From Pseudomonadota bacterium (GTDB taxonomy: Bacteria; Desulfobacterota; Desulfobacteria; Desulfobacterales; JAHIVH01): DNA of 64,000 nt. Of the stretch, positions 1 through 7,786 are shown in pieces. The position numbers and the translations under genes were made by a program. Position 1 is the first letter of the stretch, and each line of letters starts with the position of its first letter. The notes below the pieces were generated by a model. The model did no database searches and was not told the DNA's origin. It saw only the letters and a program-made list of their open reading frames with translations. Location: assembly GCA_018816735.1 (NCBI GenBank), contig JAHIVH010000081.1, positions 172,894 through 236,893 of the forward strand, in the 5' to 3' direction.

Positions 1-118
1 CCGCCAGGTGAGCCAGTTGATCAGGCACTCTGTTGGCTTTTGCGTTCAGGTAACTATCCGAGTCGCCCATACTTGCATGGTAATAAGATATTCCTGAAGT
101 TACGATTAATATTTTCAT
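1..118 (-). CDS. Partial CDS at left edge, N-terminus only
   Basis: An open frame runs on the minus strand from an ATG at 118 to the window edge, giving 39 residues that begin MKILIVTSG. A beta-strand-like hydrophobic start followed by a Gly/Ser turn is common in Rossmann-like and hydrolase-like folds, but nothing diagnostic is visible in such a short stretch. The rest of the gene lies outside the window. I do not recognise the family. The intergenic DNA from 119 to about 420 holds no other gene I can support. Confidence 0.45.
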   Translation of the reverse strand, partial: MKILIVTSGISYYHASMGDSDSYLNAKANRVPDQLAHLA

Positions 119-420
119 TTAAATCACCCTGGTATGTTAAGGGTCACATGACGAAGAACAACCCTGAATGATATTTCAGACCTTCACTTGAACAAAGAAA
201 CAACCTGCCGAATCAATCAAGCATTTAAAAACTGTGGGTATCCAATTTTATCACACTCAGGTGGTGGAATTGAAATTTTTTTGAACTGTAAAGCTATGTT
301 TTGAGGATGGCAATACTTTTTTTAACTTCAGGGCCTGATGACACCCATCATACCAGTTTGATTTCAAAATATTTTATTAATTCCATGGCTGACACGGTTG
401 AAAATGATGCGCCTTTAATT

Positions 421-756
421 TTATTGCTGCACGGATCGATTTTCCCGAGGCATTTTTAAAGTTTGCTTGCCGTAAATCGTTGGATACAAATTGAAATTAT
501 TGATTGTACTGAAATTACACCCCACAATTTTACAGTCATCAAATGTTACATCATCAAAAGCTGCATTTGTCATGTCAGGCAATATAATGGCGCAGGACGA
601 AAAAACACAGTGCTCCATAATTATGTTTTTAAAAACAACCGTTTCAAAATGGCAGTTTTCAAAGCGACAGTCAGTAAACAATTTCCCGGAATGATCCATC
701 CCAACAATTTCCAGGTTTGAGAAAACCTCATGGTTGTATTCTTTTTTTTCAAACAT
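421..756 (-). pseudogene. Pentapeptide-repeat protein, short and probably truncated
   Basis: The 111-residue product has clear pentapeptide-repeat periodicity, with phrases such as CRFEN, CHFET, VVFKN and AFDDV in which every fifth position is a hydrophobic residue, usually Phe. Proteins of this family form right-handed quadrilateral beta-helices and are usually around 200 residues, so this is about half length. The repeats stop near residue 85 and the last 25 residues look unrelated. A different frame just downstream on the same strand (about 430 to 350) stays open to a tail ending KYFEIKLV, which suggests an indel. Function unknown. It could instead be a genuinely short protein. The divergent gene starts at 953, and the 196 bases between are AT-rich and probably hold both promoters. 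Confidence 0.5.
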
Positions 757-952
757 GTTTATCCGCTTTTCGGTTTAAAGAGTTCATGTGTTAAATAGTA
801 CGGAATTTTTATATTTTGATATTTCCTTAATAATCATATATTGAATAAATCTTCGACTATATTTTTACTGATTTTTTGACAGAGTTCGGGTTGCCATCCC
901 AACCGAATGCCATTTATTCTTTATTCGAATAAACAGAACGTACAGGGAACCA

Positions 953-2044
953 ATGAAACTCCTGTTTCTCGAATCATTTTTTGGCGGCTCCCATGGCGAG
1001 TTTGCCCAAGGTCTTGTTGACCATTCGAATCACGATATAGATTTGATCACGATGCCGGATCGAAACTGGCAGTGGCGTATGCGGGGGGCGTCACTCTATT
1101 TCTCACATGCGATTCATAATCTGGCTGAATATGACGGCCTGATTGTAACGGATTTAATGAATCTTTCTGATTTTAAATCCCTTTCTGCCGGAATGCATTG
1201 CCCACCGGTTCTTGTGTATTTTCATGAAAACCAGATCACCTATCCGGACGTTCCGGACAGGAACCATCATGTTCATTTTGGCATCATCAATATAACGACT
1301 GCTCTTTTGGCGGATAAAATTCTATTTAATTCCAAAACACATCTTGATCGTTTTCTGAACGGCATTCGTCAATTTGTAAGCCAGGTTCCGGATTTTCAAC
1401 CCGATTGGGCATATGACAGGGTAGTGGAAAAATCCGATGTTCTGTATCCGGGGGTGGGATTTCCTGAAAAAGTGGATCTCTATGAAAAAGATGATACAAT
1501 GACACCGCTCATTATCTGGAATCATCGATGGGGGTATGATAAAAATGCCAGGGCATTCTTTGCCGCCATAGATAAGGCTTTGGAAAATGGGCTTGATTTT
1601 CGTCTGGCTATCCTGGGAGATAATCATTCGATATACCAGGATGAATTCACCCAGGCCAAAAAACGGTATGGCAGCCGGGTTGTGCAATTCGGCTATGTGG
1701 CAGACAAACACGAATACATTGAGTGGTTGAAAAAAGGAGACATTGTCATCAGCACGGCCTTACAAGAAAATTTCGGCATGGCTGTTGTCGAGGCCATACG
1801 ATATGGCTGCCTGCCGCTTTTACCCAAAAGACTTTCCTATCCTGAAATCCTGCCCCGGAAATTTCATGGGGATTTTATGTATGGAAACAGATTCGATATG
1901 GACCGGAAACTGGCAGATCTTCTGATGAATCAACGGACCTATGCTGAAAAGCGTCAGGAACTCTCGGATTCAATGGGACGATTTGCCTGGAAGAATATGA
2001 TTGTCTATTACGATAGGGAATTTGAAAATTTGTTTGGTAACTGA
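953..2044 (+). CDS. tRNA-queuosine alpha-mannosyltransferase-like glycosyltransferase (DUF3524/GTDC1 family)
   Basis: This 363-residue protein starts MKLLFLESFFGGSHGEF, the hallmark N-terminus of the DUF3524 glycosyltransferases, and continues with a Trp/Arg-rich patch (RNWQWRMRG) near residues 40-50 also typical of that family. The C-terminal half carries a GT-B retaining glycosyltransferase signature, with an E(x)NFGM(x)VVEAI segment near residue 270. The family includes the enzyme that attaches mannose to queuosine in tRNA-Asp, and bacterial homologues are assumed to do a related job in the cytoplasm. Length fits the family. It starts at ATG 953 and ends 19 nt before the selenoprotein candidate, so the two are probably co-transcribed although no functional link is evident. 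Confidence 0.75.
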   Translation: MKLLFLESFFGGSHGEFAQGLVDHSNHDIDLITMPDRNWQWRMRGASLYFSHAIHNLAEYDGLIVTDLMNLSDFKSLSAGMHCPPVLVYFHENQITYPDVPDRNHHVHFGIINITTALLADKILFNSKTHLDRFLNGIRQFVSQVPDFQPDWAYDRVVEKSDVLYPGVGFPEKVDLYEKDDTMTPLIIWNHRWGYDKNARAFFAAIDKALENGLDFRLAILGDNHSIYQDEFTQAKKRYGSRVVQFGYVADKHEYIEWLKKGDIVISTALQENFGMAVVEAIRYGCLPLLPKRLSYPEILPRKFHGDFMYGNRFDMDRKLADLLMNQRTYAEKRQELSDSMGRFAWKNMIVYYDREFENLFGN

Positions 2045-2063
2045 CAGGAGAGGAGAAAAAATC

Positions 2064-2816
2064 ATGATCAAATCCAAGCTGTTGAATCAGACGTTTCACA
2101 TCATCATCGAAAAAATGATCGCCACCGGTCAGGCGCCGCACTACACGGAGATCGCTTCCGTCTTGGATGTGCCGCCGGAAGAGGGGAGAAAACACCTGCA
2201 TAAGCTTTTTTCGACCCTTGGGTTTCCCGGCTGGCTTTATCCCCGGACCGATACCATTGTTTCGCTTGCTCCGTTTAACAATCTGCCGACTCAATACCGG
2301 CTGACGGTCGATGGCGAACAAAAGTGGTTTGGGCAGTGAGCATTTGAATCGCTGGCAGTCTGCTGGCTGTTTCCGGGGAAAACGGTTAAAATTGATTCCG
2401 TATGCCTGGATTGTGGTGAGCCTGTGTGCGTTGAGGTGAAAGATGGCAAAATTGTTTCAGAAGACCCCAAGGGGTTGATCGGGCATGTTTCCGTTCCGTT
2501 TGGCAGATGGATTTTTAATATTCCCTATTCCTGAAGTACAATGAACTTCTTCCGGTCGGAAGAGCACCTGGACAAATGGAACGGGCTGAAAAAGAATGGA
2601 AAAGAAGGCATTATTGAACTCGAAACATTGATGAAGCTGTTTTCAGGTCCCTATTTCCAAAAAAGAAGGGAGCCGGATTATTTCTCTCATATGGGTGAAT
2701 ATCTTGCCGACATGATCGCATCCCTGGATCAGGTGAAAAATGCAGGCAATTTCTGGCGCATGAGATCATTTGAAAAATTGGGGCTTACGTTGGGGCAGAA
2801 GCTGGGAATCATGTAA
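2064..2816 (+). CDS. MerB-like (alkylmercury lyase family) protein with two predicted selenocysteines
   Basis: The reading frame opens at ATG 2064 behind a strong AGGAGAGGAG box and is interrupted only by TGA at 2337-2339 and TGA at 2532-2534. It ends at TAA 2814-2816, giving 250 residues if both TGAs are decoded. The N-terminal ~85 residues resemble the helix-turn-helix-like domain of MerB. The first TGA (residue 92) sits in FGQ-U-AFESL, matching the MerB motif around catalytic Cys96 (AW-C-ALDTL). The second (residue 157) sits in PYS-U-STMNFF, matching the motif around Cys159 (SF-C-CHVHFF). The segment between aligns through GKTVKIDS and CGEPV with MerB GRTARVSS and TGAPV. MerB Asp99 is replaced by Glu95. 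MerB splits C-Hg bonds. The substrate here is unknown and could be another organometal(loid). The C-terminus is longer than in E. coli MerB (212 residues). A decayed gene with two nonsense mutations is the alternative, but the open frame and SECIS-like hairpins argue against it. Confidence 0.85.
2351..2367 (+). promoter_or_regulatory. SECIS-like hairpin downstream of the first TGA
   Basis: After TGA 2337-2339, bases 2351-2357 pair with 2361-2367 (seven pairs, two of them G-U), leaving the loop GUC at 2358-2360. Eighteen nucleotides separate the TGA from the loop. The top of the hairpin reads GCA-GUC-UGC, almost the same as the E. coli fdhF SECIS core GCA-GGUC-UGC that binds SelB. Position, loop and stem fit the bacterial SECIS model. 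Confidence 0.75.
2547..2564 (+). promoter_or_regulatory. SECIS-like hairpin downstream of the second TGA
   Basis: After TGA 2532-2534, bases 2548-2553 pair perfectly with 2558-2563 (six Watson-Crick pairs, plus a possible U-G at the base), closing a GGUC tetraloop at 2554-2557. The loop starts 19 nt after the TGA. GGUC is the apical loop of the E. coli fdhF SECIS. The hairpin is inside the coding frame, as expected in bacteria. Confidence 0.8.
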
Positions 2817-2822
2817 AGGGGA

Positions 2823-3485
2823 TTAATAAACGGAATTCCTTTTAATCCAATCAATTAACGAATTAAATAAAGGGAATAACAGGGGCTGGTCAAAGCCATG
2901 AACCACAAACGCCCGGTGTTCAACATGATAGACAATTTTCATGGTTGACGGATCGATGATTTTCAAGTTTGCAACACTGTTGGTGCCGTCCAGGTGAGGG
3001 GCGGTCAGCTTGAAATCAAGCGCGGCAACCAGATAGTTGCCAAACAGTTTCTGAACCTGGTAAAGGCCGATAAGATCGGAAATATTCGAAACTTTATAGG
3101 CGATTCCCGTTTTGATGAGGAGCCGTTTGAATTCAGACTGATCTGCGACCTGATCAAAGAAATTGATGCTTTCAACCATATTTTTTGCAAAAGTGTCTAT
3201 GTCCTGTGCCTTGTCATTCATGAAATGCTGATTGTTCGGCTGGATGTAGAGAAGCCTTTTATAGTCGTTGATGGGTATTTTTTCATCGATGACAATGGTT
3301 CCTTTATTGGATTCTGACTTGTCCATGAAATATCCGGTAATCCGGTCCGGTTTTGATGCCTTGAGTGTGGTGCTGCCACATCCCCAGAACGTCATTACAA
3401 TAAAAAACAAACTCGCACAAATGGCAGAATATCGATTAATCAGCTTGATTTTTTTCTTAAAAAGGTACAAATTTGGTGATTTCAT
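2823..3485 (-). CDS. Hypothetical lipoprotein
   Basis: The 220-residue product has a charged N-terminus, a hydrophobic stretch at about residues 20-34 and then TFWGC, a plausible lipobox with Cys at about position 36, so it is probably a lipid-anchored periplasmic protein. The mature part has no motif I recognise. Its composition (several short beta-like segments and a conserved-looking HLDGTNSVANLKIIDP region) suggests a small soluble domain. It ends seven bases past the stop of the convergent MerB-like gene. No neighbour suggests a role. Confidence 0.6.
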   Translation of the reverse strand: MKSPNLYLFKKKIKLINRYSAICASLFFIVMTFWGCGSTTLKASKPDRITGYFMDKSESNKGTIVIDEKIPINDYKRLLYIQPNNQHFMNDKAQDIDTFAKNMVESINFFDQVADQSEFKRLLIKTGIAYKVSNISDLIGLYQVQKLFGNYLVAALDFKLTAPHLDGTNSVANLKIIDPSTMKIVYHVEHRAFVVHGFDQPLLFPLFNSLIDWIKRNSVY

Positions 3486-3825
3486 ATATTTCCTCGGATG
3501 GAATAATTATCAGATACATTGAAAAAAAAATCATACTATGAGAAATTAACTGAACATAACAATCGTCAGATATTGTTTAATTATTAATAAATATCTGAAA
3601 CGTCAATTAAAATATATCTGTGGCCCTGTACGGAATACAAGAACGTACCTTTTATATATTCTGTAATTTTTAACTATCATCTCAATAAAGTTTAAAAAAG
3701 ATTAAATAAATTCTCAAAATATGCGATTTTATTATGACAATGAAGATGATAATACCCAATTAACCCTGCATGTGGATCACAAACAGGCTTTATAAACTTT
3801 TCTTTTCGATATCCGGGAATGTGAC
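3486..3825. other. AT-rich intergenic region between divergent genes
   Basis: These 340 bases separate the minus-strand lipoprotein gene from the plus-strand ZorA-like gene and are very AT-rich. They probably hold promoters for both directions. I see no open frame with coding character, no clear repeat and no convincing -35/-10 pair. Confidence 0.4.
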
Positions 3826-6111
3826 ATGATCGAAACTCTGTTAGAAATCTGGCAACAATACGGCGCCAACGGCATATGCACCGCCACAATCAATTTTATT
3901 ATTTTTCAGATGATTTTGTTCATTGCCGCATTTATACTCTGCCTTCTGCCACTCCTTGGCCGCTGGGGACAACTGGTTATGGCCAATATCTACTTGTATA
4001 AAGTTAAACGGGTAAAGGCGGATTCTGAGACAATTCGTGATAAGGTTCAGTCCCGGCTGTTTCATAAAGCGGCGTGGGCAAGAAGGCTATTTCTGGAATA
4101 TGCAGGCACCTGGCAGGATCTTCGGACGGATAATGAAGAAAAAGCATCCATGCCGGTTAAACTGAAAGAATTTTTGACCCCGGATACGGTTATTGAGGCT
4201 GTCGGGTTTCAGCGCGTGGCTGATGCACTTCCCGGAATTTTTGTGGCCATGGGGATTTTTGGCACATTTTACGGCCTTGTTTTGGGGTTGAAAGGGCTTG
4301 ATATTGAGCATATCGAACAACTGCAGCATGGGATTGGCCAGCTTATTAACGGGCTTTCCTTTGCCTTTCTGACATCCCTTGCCGGAATTTTTCTTTCGGT
4401 TGTTTTTTCCCTGATCCACCGGTTTGAGATTAACCGTATTGAAAAAAATGTCCTGGTGCTTGATGCCCAGATAGAACCTTTATTTCCATGCCATACCAGT
4501 GAATGGTTTGCAAATAGCTACCGGACTTCCCAGGATAAAATTTCACGTCAGTTGACCCATTTGCCAGAGGAAATCGCATCGAGAATGAGCTATAAGCTGG
4601 GGGTCGCCTTTGGCGAGTCCGTAAAAACCAATATCGTTCCTATATTCCATGATATCAATCAAATGCTCAAGGAAAATGGCGCCGAGCTTAAACAGCATCA
4701 GGAACGGATGTTCAACGGGTTTGATTCCAATCTGGAAAAAACAGAGAAAATTATCACCGATCATTTCAGGAGTACTCAGGAAAAGCAGTCCGAGGTGATA
4801 GAAAAAATTCTTGCCAAATATGTGGATAATCTGAATTTGACGTTCAGGGATCAGTTAAACGGCTTGCGGGATGTTATCTCTGAGACAACAAACCTTCAGG
4901 TGGATACGCGGGAGAAAATAGCAGAGTTTAATGAAAAACTTCAGAAACAGTTTGAGAGCCAGAGTGAGCTGATAGAAAAAACGTCAAAAGCCGGCGAAAT
5001 ACTGGGCGCAACCATCGAATCCTTTGAAACGATAGCAACACAGTTTAAGAATTCGACCACGTTTATCACAAAAGCGGCGGGCATGATGGAAAGTTCTGCA
5101 GAAAAAGCCATGAAAGGTCATGAGATCCTTTCTGCTGCCATTGAAACCCAGATGAATGCCATCCGCTCAACGCGGGAAGAACTTGAAAAATCATGGACCG
5201 GTATCACAAAGAACATTGAGAAGTCCGTCAGCGGCATTCGAACATCCGTACAAGAGATGGGCGGCGGATTCAGTGATGTCTTTACTAAAGTCCTGGCTGA
5301 GTTTGAGACAAAAGTCAATGATGTCATTAACCGGTTCACAGGTATTCTTGGACAGTTTACCGGTCATATTGCCGATATGCCGCTTCTGTTAACCAAAATT
5401 GAAACCGTGCTGAATATGATCGTTGATGCCATGGTAAATCAGAAGGATATGCTGGTTGACCTCAAGGAAAAAGCCAGTCAGATGCTTGTATCTGATATCA
5501 GGGAGGCATTGGATATTTCAGAAAAACTTTCCATCATATCTGAACGGATCAACAGTTCATCCGTCAAGCATAAGGACTGGTTTGATAATATGCTTTCCCG
5601 GATGAACCAGAGTGAAGAGTCATTTGAGGTCCGGAACAGGAATGTTGTTGATGAGTTTTCCAAATTGACAGACAATATCGTTTCCAAAATTCAAAACAGT
5701 ATGGGAATGTTCGAAAAGGACGGGCCCGTCATAACATCCATTCATGAGTTCAGCGAAAATATTTCAGGTCTCAGTGAAAAAATCAAAGGAAGGGATATGG
5801 ATATTGTTGAGCCGATCATCTCACTGGACGGCAACATCAGCAATCTGAAAAAAATTCTTGAGGAAATTGAGAAAAACGGCAATGGCATGGGAAATGAAAA
5901 CATCCTGAACAAGATTGCTGCCATTGATCATCAACTGAATTATATCTCAACCGATTTGAGCGAGAGTGTTTTGAAAATATTAAATCAGATTTTTCATTCA
6001 TCTGATAAAATGGTAAAATATGTTGATGAAATTCAAAAACTTGGCAAAACGTCAACCCTGTCAGGAAAAGAAACCCGTAAAGGGCTTCTGAAAAGGATGA
6101 TGAACAGATGA
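3826..6111 (+). CDS. ZorA-like MotA/TolQ/ExbB-family channel with long coiled-coil tail
   Basis: The 761-residue protein has a membrane helix near residues 20-45 and a MotA/ExbB-type core at about 120-210, with the GIFGTFYGLVLGL and GLSFAFLTSLAGIFLSVVF helices that line the ion path in this superfamily. Beyond about residue 215 it is a ~540-residue, Lys/Glu/Gln-rich, mostly helical tail with coiled-coil character and no further membrane spans. That architecture and length match ZorA of the Zorya anti-phage systems, whose tail hangs in the cytoplasm and is thought to pass motor rotation to effectors. The stop codon overlaps the start of the ZorB-like gene (TGA 6109-6111, ATG 6108), so the two are translationally coupled. 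No ZorC, ZorD or ZorE homologue is nearby, so a defence role is an inference. Confidence 0.75.
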   Translation: MIETLLEIWQQYGANGICTATINFIIFQMILFIAAFILCLLPLLGRWGQLVMANIYLYKVKRVKADSETIRDKVQSRLFHKAAWARRLFLEYAGTWQDLRTDNEEKASMPVKLKEFLTPDTVIEAVGFQRVADALPGIFVAMGIFGTFYGLVLGLKGLDIEHIEQLQHGIGQLINGLSFAFLTSLAGIFLSVVFSLIHRFEINRIEKNVLVLDAQIEPLFPCHTSEWFANSYRTSQDKISRQLTHLPEEIASRMSYKLGVAFGESVKTNIVPIFHDINQMLKENGAELKQHQERMFNGFDSNLEKTEKIITDHFRSTQEKQSEVIEKILAKYVDNLNLTFRDQLNGLRDVISETTNLQVDTREKIAEFNEKLQKQFESQSELIEKTSKAGEILGATIESFETIATQFKNSTTFITKAAGMMESSAEKAMKGHEILSAAIETQMNAIRSTREELEKSWTGITKNIEKSVSGIRTSVQEMGGGFSDVFTKVLAEFETKVNDVINRFTGILGQFTGHIADMPLLLTKIETVLNMIVDAMVNQKDMLVDLKEKASQMLVSDIREALDISEKLSIISERINSSSVKHKDWFDNMLSRMNQSEESFEVRNRNVVDEFSKLTDNIVSKIQNSMGMFEKDGPVITSIHEFSENISGLSEKIKGRDMDIVEPIISLDGNISNLKKILEEIEKNGNGMGNENILNKIAAIDHQLNYISTDLSESVLKILNQIFHSSDKMVKYVDEIQKLGKTSTLSGKETRKGLLKRMMNR

Positions 6112-6818
6112 TTTCAGCCGGTAAAATCAGGCCACATTCATCATGGTCCACAAAAGATAAACCTGTGGCAGAGAATTTTTGGGTATCATTCAGTGATTTG
6201 ATGGCAGGGCTTCTCATGATATTTGCGTTGACCATGTCTATCACGCTTCTTGATATCGGGAAAAGGCTGATTGAGCCAGCCAAGGTTGTCCGGGACTGGG
6301 AAAAGGTCATTCATGATATCTGTCACGACAGCCAACTCAGGAATATCGAGAATGTTGAGGTCGATTGTAATACAGGTGCTCTTGTGATAAGTGATCAGCA
6401 TTTGCGTTTCGGGTTTGCTGAGACAGAACTGGGAGAAGAAGCCGAACAGCTCTTGCGTCAGGCCGTGCCCAAGTACTTCGAGATTATCAACAGATATCCG
6501 GATTTTGTCAAACGAATAGATATTATTGAGATTTCAGGCCACACCGACAAGGTCGATACGTTAAAGATGAACCCTCAGATATCAAGAGAGCGGGCGGGAA
6601 AGGTCTACAGCTTTCTTCTGGATGAACCTGCCATGAATACATATCGAGAGCTTTTCAAGAAAAAGGCCATCACTGCCGGTTATACAGACATTCTTTTTCC
6701 GGAAGACTGCACAGATGAAAAGTGCGACAAGGCAAGACGCGTGGAAATTAAAATCAAGCTTCAGGAAAAGGATGTTCTGAGAGATTTTTTAAGAATTTTG
6801 AAACAGGTGATTCGATAG
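6108..6818 (+). CDS. ZorB-like MotB/OmpA-family stator partner
   Basis: The 236-residue product has one membrane helix at about residues 25-48 that begins FWVSFSDLMAGLL. The Asp at position 30 is placed like the proton-carrying Asp of MotB and ZorB. The remainder is an OmpA/MotB-like peptidoglycan-binding domain, with ISGHTDKVDT near 140-150 and a C-terminal ARRVEI near 215. It overlaps the ZorA-like gene by four bases, as in known two-gene stator modules. It would plug the ZorA-like channel and anchor the motor to the cell wall. The short N-terminus and domain order match ZorB better than flagellar MotB, but an unrelated TolR/MotB-type motor cannot be excluded. Confidence 0.75.
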   Translation: MISAGKIRPHSSWSTKDKPVAENFWVSFSDLMAGLLMIFALTMSITLLDIGKRLIEPAKVVRDWEKVIHDICHDSQLRNIENVEVDCNTGALVISDQHLRFGFAETELGEEAEQLLRQAVPKYFEIINRYPDFVKRIDIIEISGHTDKVDTLKMNPQISRERAGKVYSFLLDEPAMNTYRELFKKKAITAGYTDILFPEDCTDEKCDKARRVEIKIKLQEKDVLRDFLRILKQVIR

Positions 6819-6864
6819 ATAGTCTATTTATATTCACTATAAAGGTTAATAATGGAGATATTCT

Positions 6865-7656
6865 ATGAAACAGAAGATATTATGTTATGAATGCCTGATC
6901 ATCGCCATCTCAGTCATGATGGCCTGCCATACGGTTCACGCCAAATGCGTGCAGGGAAATTGTTCAAACGGTTATGGCACAATAGTTTATGAAAACAGCG
7001 ACTCCTATACCGGCGAATTTAAAAAGGGTGTTCCCCACGGCAGGGGCAAGTATGTTTTTGACAATCAGGAAGTCTATGATGGTGAGTGGCGGGATGGCAA
7101 AAAATATGGCATGGGCGCGTATACATTCAGTGATGGATCTTCCTATACCGGCGAATGGATAGACGGGGTTAAAAGCGGCAAGGGCAAGTATATTTATTCG
7201 GATGGCAGTATCTATGAAGGTGCATGGCTTCTGGACAAGCAAAATGGGAAGGGGACCTATACCAGAGGTGAGGGCGGCCAGTATGTGGGCGAATGGTCGA
7301 ACGGGACCCAGAACGGTACAGGCACATATACCTATTCGGATGGGTCTGTTTACACCGGTGAATGGAAGAATAATAAAATGAGTGGCCGGGGAACCATGAA
7401 GTATAGTGATGGCGGATCATATGAAGGTGAATGGCGGGATAGCAAACGTGATGGCCAGGGCGTATATCTGTATGCGGATGGTTCCGAATACAGAGGCGAA
7501 TGGAAAAACGGTCTGAAACATGGCCGCGGTGCCTACAAATATCCCAATGACAATATTTTTACAGGCACCTGGGAGAATGACCAGATTACAGGTACGGGCA
7601 CAGTGACAAGGGCGGATGGCACCATACTTGAAACGGTTACGGAAAATAATCCCTGA
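6865..7656 (+). CDS. Exported MORN-repeat protein
   Basis: The 263-residue protein starts with a typical signal peptide (hydrophobic core at residues 9-24, cleavage likely after VHA at about 26). The rest is nine or ten MORN repeats of about 23 residues built on the pattern YTGEW-(x)-G-(x3)-GxG-(x)-Y-(x)-DG. MORN repeats form extended beta-hairpin rods that act as scaffolds or bind lipids and proteins. It starts 46 bases after the ZorB-like stop in the same direction, so it may belong to the motor operon and, being exported, could interact with the periplasmic ZorB-like domain. Function otherwise unknown. Confidence 0.7.
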   Translation: MKQKILCYECLIIAISVMMACHTVHAKCVQGNCSNGYGTIVYENSDSYTGEFKKGVPHGRGKYVFDNQEVYDGEWRDGKKYGMGAYTFSDGSSYTGEWIDGVKSGKGKYIYSDGSIYEGAWLLDKQNGKGTYTRGEGGQYVGEWSNGTQNGTGTYTYSDGSVYTGEWKNNKMSGRGTMKYSDGGSYEGEWRDSKRDGQGVYLYADGSEYRGEWKNGLKHGRGAYKYPNDNIFTGTWENDQITGTGTVTRADGTILETVTENNP

Positions 7657-7786
7657 ATACATGAACAAAGACAGTTTTTTATCTTGCATTTATAAAACGG
7701 TAGAATTAAAAAACGGTTCTTATACGCAACATACGCTCAACTTATTTGGCGGTATACTCACTATTGATTGAGAAAGGACGAAAACA

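Noticed and set aside
3826..6818. Flagellar MotA/MotB stator
   Set aside because: The ~540-residue helical tail and absence of flagellar genes do not fit MotA. ZorAB-like proteins match better.
6970..7640. Tandem DNA repeats or long antisense frames in the MORN gene
   Set aside because: The periodicity is explained by the MORN protein repeats. Antisense frames are by-products of the repeated Gly/Tyr/Glu codons.
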